A stretch of DNA of 64,000 bases from Eisenibacter elegans DSM 3317. Lineage in GTDB: Bacteria; Bacteroidota; Bacteroidia; Cytophagales; Microscillaceae. Position 1 is the first letter of the stretch. Every line of letters begins with the position of its first letter. This document shows, in pieces, positions 47,101 through 53,642 of the stretch. The translations under genes were made by a program, and so were the position numbers. Where the stretch lies: the NCBI RefSeq assembly GCF_000430505.1, contig NZ_AUMD01000019.1, forward strand, positions 62,001 to 126,000. The letters run 5' to 3'. The notes under the pieces were generated by a model. It was not told the origin of the DNA and made no database searches. It saw only the letters and a program-made list of their open reading frames with translations.

Positions 47101-47499
47101 CTCTCCGGCAGTCCACATCACCCGGCTGAGTTTCCAGTTGGTTCTGAAGGTCTTGCCCCCTTCTACACCATCTTGCAGGCGGCGCAAGAGGGCTGTATCG
47201 GCGTTGTATGCAAAATCAGGCATTTCTTGAGGCGCCGCCGGGCGCTCTGGCGCGGGTGCTCCTGCTTCCAGATACCCTTTCTTGACCTTCTCTTGTACGA
47301 GCTTATCATAAATCTTGGTGGCTTTGTCGAGGCTTGTAGCGCGGGGTGTTTTGCTGTTGGTAACCATGGTGCCTCCACGGCGGCCATAACGTACATTGAC
47401 GATATAACCTTCGGGGCCTACCTCACACAGCTCGACTTCGTATACTTTATCTGAATTGCCTTCCTGAAAGAAAAGGCTTATCTGTTGAATGACTTTCAT
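44143..47499 (-). CDS. WGR-domain and HEAT-repeat protein of the retron-like operon
   Basis: About 1,118 residues from ATG at 47499 (MKVIQQISLFFQ), 23 bases after the RT stop; the frame is open 15 codons further but inside the RT gene. The N-terminal ~80 residues form a WGR domain (SDKVYEVELCEVGPEG, IVNVRYGRRGGTM), a fold known in PARPs and MolR-like proteins that binds nucleic acid ends. The rest is a long helical solenoid of HEAT-like repeats, e.g. FQKVLEIQGVPRYIRRLAAE, with the C-terminal AVEDKARFIGLLYELQQMYP. No nuclease or protease motif is visible. Likely works with the RT, ncRNAs and SWIM protein. Confidence 0.85.
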   Translation of the reverse strand: MKVIQQISLFFQEGNSDKVYEVELCEVGPEGYIVNVRYGRRGGTMVTNSKTPRATSLDKATKIYDKLVQEKVKKGYLEAGAPAPERPAAPQEMPDFAYNADTALLRRLQDGVEGGKTFRTNWKLSRVMWTAGERKLQEAVPLVIQILNKLLAENKPIYVLTRKEATTLTKEQAEFSAQLYSGLWMLARCGDTQAVEVFQKVLEIQGVPRYIRRLAAEGAFRCAPANIQQQGYQQILENLEADFREPIQAQNPERLRTKLQERLEEKQTKYHFIEQVYALAPAYPWISKVFAEVIQALPLRPPYWRHLRALFKTAELRDDHRILGVLHYHIEKTPALFTKTNYWHHQWIGSLGRSFEVDEELARENSELAFSLQTKTYFQRRAARQLSTLGKHDGKGYVQLATAILLQYQPEDERQATYYRPGGFYPKYNKDDGKYYHTMAFRPEHYQCHLLHHILSGNNPHLKAPSGTMLQWSLVEERKQQAERRWDYQYNLLTKVEQAQLGAVKFDRVSERAQWLLEEPQRYKAGLTLHTLSEAPEAFAQHWQQMPEAFVQLLLQSKMSAVVDFAYRNFKKHPAYPDLVQRLNAPMVYQLLQSPVALAAWFGWELVRARQTLQTQLDTVFALLLSRHSFAQEAGVTLLEQNAAALVQDTEGLWRLLYGSPIKHLPRVLALVKTQPLQSAQTEVLWGKLISGVLQQDQQLDLERVQLLLELLREVAPEKIAQISWDTLIDLIQLSSNAAKILVGTVLVGKLASFQIHEIPFSLIETLLDSTEEGVLANGQALLEAYPLADNEALWPRLWPLLEHEVLSLRQSVQTTCQRLVAQSEVFGLKLREQVLKLLLRKEAVEGLHEELCQFLQEGPPQLLSGISRKQVLNLIYGHYRTPQLLGTFLLKTYLEANDLTIRQIVALGNHELKELRDWVIAYYHNNPARIRYEREEALRLLDAKWDDTREAATAFFSTVFGEEDWDLDCLISIADSVRPDIEALGQSLISRYFKEEDGATYLLKLSQHPSVRMQLFASNYLERYASGHWERIQSLDFYFRSVLTRVNKGRVAKTRVLAFLHKEALQSAKVAQWVAQLFNELVVTNAVEDKARFIGLLYELQQMYPELEVALKPTDVA

Positions 47500-47522
47500 C
47501 GTGTTGCTTGGTCTAGTAGTGA

Positions 47523-49058
47523 TTATAGGTCTAATACATCCCACCAGTCGCTTTCGGGCTTCTGTGGGCTGGCCGGCGATGTTGGGGCTGCGGGCTGTGT
47601 TGAATGGGTTTCATCAGCTGGTGGCTGCTCGGGGGCGGGCGTGTAGCGCAGCACCAATGGCGGCGCGGGGTGTTTGGCAATCAAGGCCTTGACCATCGCC
47701 ACAAACTTTTGCCCCTTTTCAGGATTGACCATCGCCACAAAATTGGCATAGCCCTGTACACTGTGTACGATATTGGGGGTGTTGCCCCACTGTTTGCCCT
47801 CCCAGCCGGTTTGGTCTATCTGGTGAAGCAGCGCTCTAAACTTATGCAGTTGTTTGCGGTCTACGGAGGGCTTTTCGTTTACGACTACACCCGTAACCTT
47901 GTGCTGCGCGCCTTTGCGCATGAGGTGCGTTTTGTCGGGGTGTAGGGCAAAACCTTCTTCACGAACCACACGCTTGACATAGGCCAACAAGGCACTGATG
48001 GCAGGCTCGTCAGCCTTAGGGGCAGAGAAGGTCAAGTCGTCGGCATAGCGGGTATAGGTAAAGCCATATTTGGCCGCGAGGCCTTCGAGTCGCTTGTCGA
48101 GTTTGTGGGCAATGAGGTTGCTCAATGCCGGGCTGGCCGGGCTGCCTTGTACCAAGCGGCGCTCGCCTTCTTGTACAAAAAACTGCTCTCCGTCTACGGT
48201 AACTGCCTTTGTTTCGGCGTGGGTACAGAGCAGGGCCAAGATGGTGGCTAATTGCTCAGAATAACCTAATTTTACAAATAACCCTTTCACTCGGGCATAA
48301 CTGATAGAAGGGAAAAAATCCTTTAGGTCTAGGTTGATGACTACCTCCTGTCCAAGGTGGGGCTGGGCATTGCTCAGGATAGAACGCTCAGGCACAAAGC
48401 CGTGTACACAGTCTTTGTTGGGGATTTGGTAGAGAATATGGGTCATAATCCACTGCTGGGCTTGCTTGAGCAAGGGCTTGGGAGCGGCAATACGGCGCAG
48501 GCCTCCGCTTTTTTTGGGCAGTTGGAAATAACTGTAATGGCAGACCTTGGCTATTTTGCGTTCGAAAGCCAAAAACCGAAGCTTAGGTAGCGGGATGCCC
48601 ATTTGTTGGGCAAGGTCGAGTACGTTTTCAAATATGGGTAGCCCTAGACTTTGTAAGCGCTCCAAATCTGAGGGGGCTGCCTGCAAACCTGCCGAAACTC
48701 CCTCACCAAGGTAGATGATATCCTGCGTTTTGGTTTGTTGCCACTGTTCGGCTTTTTGGCGGCGCTCCTCCAGGCGGCGGGCTTTGTTTTCGGCCTGTTT
48801 TTCTTTCGATTTGCGCATACGGTCTTTGCGCATATCTACCAACACCTGCTCGCTGTTTTGGAAGCGACGTTCTGTAGTGAGTAGGTCGTTGAGCTCTTTC
48901 TGAAGGGTGGCCTCTCGCGCTATCAGGGTTTCGGGTAGGGTTGGCTGGGGGCTATCTTCCCAAAAACCAAGGCGCTTCATCTCGGCCAAAATCACCGAGT
49001 CTTTGCTGGAAGCCCGGATGCGGTCGTAAAGTTGTTGTCGGGTTGGGTGTTGAGACAT
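47523..49058 (-). CDS. Retron-type reverse transcriptase
   Basis: 511 residues. Residues ~40-110 are a strongly charged coiled coil. The RT fold begins near residue 160 (YFQLPKKSGGLRRIAAPKPL), followed by motif A LDLKDFFPSISY (~243), motif B QGSPASPALSN (~304), motif C YTRYADDLTFSA (~336-346) and LHPDKTHLMRKGAQHKVTGV with the VTG signature common in retron RTs (~388). The last ~45 residues are Pro/Ala-rich and disordered, an unusual tail. Upstream lie two msr-msd-like RNAs; downstream the WGR and SWIM genes, so it should be the ret gene of a tripartite retron. Alternative: a group II- or DRT-like RT, less likely given the RNA structures. Confidence 0.93.
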   Translation of the reverse strand: MSQHPTRQQLYDRIRASSKDSVILAEMKRLGFWEDSPQPTLPETLIAREATLQKELNDLLTTERRFQNSEQVLVDMRKDRMRKSKEKQAENKARRLEERRQKAEQWQQTKTQDIIYLGEGVSAGLQAAPSDLERLQSLGLPIFENVLDLAQQMGIPLPKLRFLAFERKIAKVCHYSYFQLPKKSGGLRRIAAPKPLLKQAQQWIMTHILYQIPNKDCVHGFVPERSILSNAQPHLGQEVVINLDLKDFFPSISYARVKGLFVKLGYSEQLATILALLCTHAETKAVTVDGEQFFVQEGERRLVQGSPASPALSNLIAHKLDKRLEGLAAKYGFTYTRYADDLTFSAPKADEPAISALLAYVKRVVREEGFALHPDKTHLMRKGAQHKVTGVVVNEKPSVDRKQLHKFRALLHQIDQTGWEGKQWGNTPNIVHSVQGYANFVAMVNPEKGQKFVAMVKALIAKHPAPPLVLRYTPAPEQPPADETHSTQPAAPTSPASPQKPESDWWDVLDL

Positions 49059-49095
49059 AAACGCAGGGTTAGTAAGTTTTTGAACGGTAGTTTAC

Positions 49096-49142
49096 AAAAA
49101 AACCCTTAAAAACAGACCTTCATCAGGACATATTTTTAAGGG
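49096..49142 (-). terminator. Terminator-like attenuator between the ncRNAs and the RT gene
   Basis: On the minus strand CCCTTAAAAA (49142-49133) pairs with TTTTTAAGGG (49112-49103), 10 bp, followed by T7. It starts just after the a2 arm of the proximal ncRNA and ends 38 bases before the RT start codon. It could end most transcripts after the ncRNAs and let a minority read into the operon. Confidence 0.7.
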
Positions 49143-49149
49143 TGTAATC

Positions 49150-49378
49150 AGCGTGATAAAAATAACTTCGTATGCTCTCCGGACTAGGTCTGTCAACTCC
49201 ACAGATAGGGGGATAGTGGAGCTTTTATTTTGCTCGGCAAAATTGTCCGTAAAAGCTTCACTATCCCCCTATCTGCCAAATAAAGATAGCACGTAGTGAA
49301 GCATGTGCAGTAATGAAGCGCGGATGACGAAACATCATCCTTTCCCTCTAACGGGAACGCAAGGTATTTTTAACGCTC
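49150..49378 (-). ncRNA. msr-msd-like retron RNA, unit A (RT-proximal)
   Basis: Read on the minus strand. The a1 arm (49378-49361) pairs with the a2 arm (49168-49150), about 13 bp plus a 2-base bulge, AGCGT..TAAAAATA. After a1 comes TTGCGTTCC, a candidate branch-G site. Stem-loops follow: TTCCC/GGGAA (49357-49342), GGATGA/TCATCC (49340-49322) and a weaker GCACAT/ACGTGC (49308-49289). A TTTATTTGG linker precedes a 26-bp msd-like stem (49275-49250 with 49227-49202, one mismatch) whose loop contains GCCGAGCAAAA. A conserved GGAGTTgacagacCTAGTCC segment precedes a2. The architecture a1-msr-msd-a2-RT matches canonical retrons. Confidence 0.8.
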
Positions 49379-49420
49379 TTGTAACGGTTTGCTAAAACTA
49401 TGGTAACTTAGAGTAAATAC

Positions 49421-49428
49421 CAAATATA
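49421..49428 (-). promoter_or_regulatory. Possible secondary -7 element before unit A
   Basis: The minus strand reads TATATTTG, matching TAnnTTTG, about 40 bases before the a1 arm of unit A. The nearest upstream TTTG is only about 13 bases away, so a functional promoter is doubtful. Confidence 0.25.
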
Positions 49429-49518
49429 AGGTTGTTTTTTTCAAACTTATATCTAAATCATAACTCAAATTGCTCTTTTGCAATCAGTTAGTTACCCAAC
49501 TTTACACAAAGCATTCGG

Positions 49519-49745
49519 GCTTGAACACTCACTTCGAACACGCTCAGGACTAGCACTATTAACTCCCCAATAGCACGGTAGGTATTGTGTTTTGTTTTGC
49601 TTGGCAAAACTATCTGCCAAACGCAATACCTACCGTGCTATCCAAATAAAAATAGTTGGTAGTGATGTGAGGTATCATGCGTGGCATCGAATGACGAAGC
49701 ATCATCCACTCCTTTGTTAAGGAAGCAAGTGAATGTTCAAGCGCG
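49519..49745 (-). ncRNA. msr-msd-like retron RNA, unit B (promoter-proximal)
   Basis: Minus strand. a1 (49742-49726) pairs with a2 (49535-49519) at 15 of 17 positions. TTGCTTCC follows a1 (candidate branch G). Stem-loops: TCCTT/AAGGA (49723-49710) and ATGA/TCAT with TGCTTCG loop (49705-49691), plus GATG/CATC (49688-49664). Then TTTTTATTTGG and a ~22-bp msd-like stem (TAGCACGGTAGGTATTG arms at 49640-49618 and 49593-49571) with an apical GTTTTGC-loop-GCAAAAC (49610-49594). GGAGTTaatagtgCTAGTCC precedes a2. Same architecture as unit A, but the stem sequences are unrelated. Confidence 0.8.
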
Positions 49746-49760
49746 TTTGCTTTGATATTT

Positions 49761-49792
49761 CAAAGGTAGGGGTACTGGTGTGGAGTTCCAAA
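49761..49792 (-). promoter_or_regulatory. Bacteroidota-type promoter of the retron-like operon
   Basis: On the minus strand TTTG (49792-49789), 20 bases, then TACCTTTG (49768-49761): exact -33 and -7 matches. Predicted initiation is near 49754, only ~10 bases before the a1 arm of unit B, so the transcript would begin at the ncRNA. Confidence 0.75.
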
Positions 49793-49965
49793 TATTTGGG
49801 CAAATATGTGATAGGTTTTAGACCAAAATACGTCTTTTTTGTGCATTTAAATGCATTGAGAGGGTGTTTTGAAAAACAACGGCAACTTGTATGTCAGCCG
49901 CCGTCAGGTATACAAACGTGGGGGAAGCCCTCAACGCCCCTATCACAAATATCTAGGGGCGTTGG

Positions 49966-51432
49966 TTACTCACAATACTTCAACAGCTGTTTGGCTTCTT
50001 TTGTACTGCTTTCCAAGCGCCTCAGGATGGGCGCTGCTCGTTCAGGCTGCCCCGCCCTCAAAGCCAAGGCGGCATAGAGCAAGGCGGTGTCTGTGTCTTC
50101 GGGGTTGAGATTGTAGGCGGTTTTGGCTTCAGACAATGCTTGGTCGTCTTGTTTGGCTTCAGCATACAACAAGGCCAAGTCATAGTGCAACTTGGAGGTG
50201 GATGCGCCTTCTTGGAAGCTGTTTATGCCTTTTTGAAGGGCTTCGATACCCGCAGAGATATTGTCCTGATAATGATATAGCTGCGCCAAAGTACTGTAGT
50301 CGGTGGGAGTCTTTTGGGTATTTTCCAACTTTTGGTACATCAGCTTTATAGCCTTTTGGTAGTCTTTTTGTCTTACATAGACAAATACCAAGTTGTCATA
50401 TGGCCCTATTCTGGCGGGGTTTTGTTGGATTGCTTTGAGAAAAGCTGCACTAGCCTTCTTCTGATTGTCTTGGAGCACTTCTATAATTCCGAGGGCATTA
50501 TGGAGGTGGCTGGCATCATAGGCTTTATGTTGTTTGAGGGCTTGTGTAAAAAAGGTTTTCAACCGTTTCAAATCAGCTGCATACTGTTGGTCGGGCACAA
50601 AGCCATCAAGGCTGTCTTTGTCGAACATCTCGGCCATCTGTGCCATCTGTCGATAAAATAACTCCATCAATTCGCTAAAATGCAGGAGTTGCTCTAATGC
50701 AAAACTGGGTTTTTGGTTTAGGGCGTGCTGGATATGGCTTTTGTCTATGGCGAAGGCTTTCATCTGGTCTAGCGCTAGGCTTTGCAGCTGCTCGAAAATC
50801 TGCACTAGCATAAGCCCTGTCAACGCGTTGAGGTCGGTTTGTTCTTTCCTAAGGGCTGTCCGAAACATCTCTGTGGCCATAGCATATTGTCCGGCATACA
50901 AAAATACCATCCCGTAGGTTTCCCAGGCTTTGGCACTATCAGGCATTAGCTCTGTAGCACAGCGGGCGGCGTTGTAGGCTTTATTGAGTTCTTGTGGGCC
51001 AAGGTACAGGTAAAGAATGGCCAAATCATAACAAGCCTCGCCCCTTTGCGCTCCGCTGTGTTGGATTAAGCTATCCAAAAATAAGACACGCTGTGTGGCA
51101 TAAGCGGCTATACGCTCGCTGTCTTCGGGGTAAACTTTTTGTAGCAATGTGTGGTACTGGCTTTGAAGCTGGCGGTCATAGGGCGACTCTTGCAATAACT
51201 GCTCAACACGGCGCAGCTGTGCTAAAGTCGCGGATTTGGCCTGATAGACTGCTCCTTTGAGCTCACCAGCATCTACATTGAGCTGTAGCGCTACCGTTCC
51301 AGACAAACCCAAATCAGCTATCAGGGTGTCGATAATGACAAGCTCCGGCCTGTGTTGCGCTTGCGCCCCAATGCCTGACAAGCTCAAGAGCAAGCTTATC
51401 CATAAGCCACTAAAAGCGTATTTTTGTATCAT
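49966..51432 (-). CDS. Secreted TPR-repeat protein
   Basis: 488 residues from ATG at 51432 (MIQKYAFSG), chosen for its signal peptide (GLWISLLLSLSGIGAQAQ). Many tetratricopeptide repeats: ACYDLAILYLYLGPQELNKA, AWETYGMVFLYAGQYAMATE, KAYDASHLHNALGIIEVL, YDNLVFVYVRQKDYQKAIK, ALLYAALALRAGQPE. Probably periplasmic. It is transcribed in the same direction as the retron-like operon, ends about 170 bases before that promoter, and is not an obvious part of the system. Confidence 0.8.
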   Translation of the reverse strand: MIQKYAFSGLWISLLLSLSGIGAQAQHRPELVIIDTLIADLGLSGTVALQLNVDAGELKGAVYQAKSATLAQLRRVEQLLQESPYDRQLQSQYHTLLQKVYPEDSERIAAYATQRVLFLDSLIQHSGAQRGEACYDLAILYLYLGPQELNKAYNAARCATELMPDSAKAWETYGMVFLYAGQYAMATEMFRTALRKEQTDLNALTGLMLVQIFEQLQSLALDQMKAFAIDKSHIQHALNQKPSFALEQLLHFSELMELFYRQMAQMAEMFDKDSLDGFVPDQQYAADLKRLKTFFTQALKQHKAYDASHLHNALGIIEVLQDNQKKASAAFLKAIQQNPARIGPYDNLVFVYVRQKDYQKAIKLMYQKLENTQKTPTDYSTLAQLYHYQDNISAGIEALQKGINSFQEGASTSKLHYDLALLYAEAKQDDQALSEAKTAYNLNPEDTDTALLYAALALRAGQPERAAPILRRLESSTKEAKQLLKYCE

Positions 51433-51451
51433 TATGTTTGGATTTGGATAC

Positions 51452-51564
51452 ACCACTAGACATTTTCAAATCCCACAGTTATAAATGTGGGCTAAGGCTC
51501 ATTTTGGGGGTGAAATGAAGCCTCAACTTGTCTTCGAGCTACTTTTCCAAAAATGTCCAGTGGC
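51452..51564. repeat. Family A palindromic repeat, copy 9 (full)
   Basis: 113 bp from CCACTAGACATTTTCAAATC to AATGTCCAGTGGC. It has CCCACAGTTATAAATGTGGG, GGCTCATTTTGGGGG, CCTCAACTTGTC and GAGCTACTTTTCC. It sits 20 bp upstream of the TPR gene start codon, so it may affect that gene's promoter. Confidence 0.85.
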
Positions 51565-51765
51565 ATAAATTTGGTTCCTAATTCTAAACGATGCCCTGAG
51601 TACTAGGTTACACTTTTCGCGGCTTTTGTCTTAGCTGGCTGTACAAGCAAGCGCCATGCTCGATAAAAAAGCTCCAAGTCCCAACTATCTGTATTTGTTT
51701 ACGTAAAAAAGTGGGGGCTTTTTGAGCCTCTCTTTATTTTGCTAAACCCTAATAACCAAACCGTT

Positions 51766-52728
51766 ATGAGAGTTACTTACTTCTCTTGGCTACTGGCAGG
51801 CCTCTGCCTATTGTGTACGCCTTTGTTTGCACAAAATACCGCCCTCGATGGCGATTGGAAACAGCGCAAGGTCGTGTTGCGCAACACCGCCGAGGCCGAA
51901 CTGATGATTCGCGTGGGCGATATTGACAACCTCGGCTTTGGCTGGCCGGCGGGCTATGACCCCTTCTCCGGCAAAGAGACCCCTCCACATAGTTTTCCTT
52001 GGGAACAAGAAGCTGGCGAAGCTCCCGGGCTGGATATGATTATGCTGCCATCGAGTATGAGCAGAGAAAAAGGCTCTCCGTGTGGGGGCGACGGCTACAG
52101 CGACAGCTACGAGTACCTGATGGAAAAATTTAGGGCTACTACCCTGCCCATCGAAATCCCAATGGAAGGCACTGCCAGTATGAACATCAACGGGATAACG
52201 ATGATGTTGTTTATTGACGATTTTCAGTCGCCTGTATTTTGCAGTCAGTTTGAGGCCTATCTCAACGGTCGCCGTGCGGTGTTTTTAGAAACCTTACTCA
52301 ACCAAGTAACACAAACAGGACCTATCGGCAAACTGATTACGGTACAGGTGCCGCCTGATTTTTGGGGGGAATTTAAGAAAAACAAGGTCGAGTTGCTCAT
52401 CGATGACCGCACTACTGGTGCTCATGATGGCTTCGCGCTTGACTTTGTGAAGGTGTTGATTAACCCCAAAGCTTTGCAACATAAGGGAACAGCCGTAGGC
52501 AAAATCATTGACCAAGCCTCGCGCCAGCCCGTTGTAGGGGCAGAAGTAAACATCCAAGGCTTTGGTCGTGCTACCACCAACGAGCGCGGAGAGTTTAGCA
52601 TCCAAGATGTGCCGGCGGGCCTGGCCCTCATTCAGGTTTGCGCGCTCAAATACCGTGGCCAAGCTTTTCAGGTAGACATTATCGAAAACCAACGCAATGA
52701 CATTACCCTAGAGCTAGATCCCAATTAA
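51766..52728 (+). CDS. Secreted protein with C-terminal carboxypeptidase-regulatory-like domain
   Basis: 320 residues from ATG at 51766. Signal peptide MRVTYFSWLLAGLCLLCTPL ending FAQ. The first ~230 residues are an unrecognised beta-rich domain with acidic loops (VGDIDNLGFGWPAGYDPFSG, FIDDFQSPVFCSQ, DDRTTGAHDGFALDFVKVL) that may bind calcium. The last ~85 residues are carboxypeptidase-regulatory-like (GKIIDQASRQPVVGAEVNIQ, TNERGEFSIQDVPAG). Predicted periplasmic or extracellular; function unknown. Confidence 0.7.
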   Translation: MRVTYFSWLLAGLCLLCTPLFAQNTALDGDWKQRKVVLRNTAEAELMIRVGDIDNLGFGWPAGYDPFSGKETPPHSFPWEQEAGEAPGLDMIMLPSSMSREKGSPCGGDGYSDSYEYLMEKFRATTLPIEIPMEGTASMNINGITMMLFIDDFQSPVFCSQFEAYLNGRRAVFLETLLNQVTQTGPIGKLITVQVPPDFWGEFKKNKVELLIDDRTTGAHDGFALDFVKVLINPKALQHKGTAVGKIIDQASRQPVVGAEVNIQGFGRATTNERGEFSIQDVPAGLALIQVCALKYRGQAFQVDIIENQRNDITLELDPN

Positions 52729-52744
52729 TCGCCTCTGTGGTCTT

Positions 52745-52934
52745 AGAGCTTGTCTAAAATTCTCTTCATCGACACCAAAACGCCGATTTTTGGCTGCTAC
52801 TTCGTTAAAAATGCTCGCCCTAGCCCTCCCACGATTAAAATCGTGGGCTGAACATAAGGCCTGCGCCTTTTGCCTAGTATCCGCACAAAAATCAGCTGTT
52901 TTGAGTGCCACGCTGAAAATTTAGACAGGTTCTT
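52745..52934. repeat. Family B 190-bp MITE-like repeat, copy 2
   Basis: Inverted match to 34684-34873. It begins AGAGCTTGTCTAAAATTC and ends AAAATTTAGACAGGTTCTT, giving imperfect terminal inverted repeats. The central stem is CCCACGATTAAAATCGTGGG. No coding capacity. Confidence 0.8.
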
Positions 52935-53642
52935 GTATCTGATAGCCCACAATACACGCTACTGTATGTTGTATGGTGGGCTTACTTATAGACACTGCTG
53001 TTGGTGATTGCCATCATCGCAGTAGTGTGCTTGTACTATGGTCATTATAGAAATCACACAGTATTAAGCACTTGCAGAGACTGTTTTTAGGTAGGCAATG
53101 GCCTCCCCTTCATCTGTGAATCGGAACTACAAGGGGTTTGAAAAATGTCCAGTGGCGCGGGATAGGTTCTTACTAGTATGGTCTAAACCTTTCAAATGAT
53201 TGCCAGTACTTATCTTTGTAGATATCATAGCTCAAATCACATTCGTCTGATTTTTTATACATAAAATTATCATTAATTATTGATATTTTTATAATTTATA
53301 GCACTTCAGCACACATAATTTTTTGTGTGTATCTACTCGGCCTGATGATGACGAAAGTATCGCTGGTATGCTGATTGGTCAAAACCTCTGTTATCAAATT
53401 TTTTTCGTTGGCAGTCCATACAAAAACATATGGCTTTACAAGTCAAAAGAGAGTAATATGTATTTCAAAATCATCATAATACACCACACCACGAAGTAGC
53501 AGCGAAGCTAAAAGTTGATGCGAGGCAGAATGTTCAATTAATCACGTTACCCGCCATTGTCGCCAAGCGCCTGTTATCGGTTCGGTGTTCTTCTTCCGTC
53601 TTGATGGGCTATCGTGTGTGGCTGTGAAGCGTTGGCATTTGT
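52935..53642. other. Gene-free stretch with repeat scraps and a palindrome end
   Basis: Contains a family A right end (GGGGTTTGAAAAATGTCCAG at 53133-53152), an AT-rich section near 53260-53300, and at about 53560-53590 GCCAAGCGCCTGTTATCGGT, which resembles the right arm of the attC-like palindromes found further on. No gene supported. Confidence 0.5.

Noticed and set aside
48715-48903. Short Cys/Ser/Arg-rich frame opposite the RT
   Set aside because: Antisense shadow of the coiled-coil segment of the RT.
49094-49745. Reading the paired hairpins as two simple terminators or MITEs
   Set aside because: Each unit has long-range closing arms, a conserved linker and a promoter aligned to its start, features expected of msr-msd and not of terminators or the other repeat families here.
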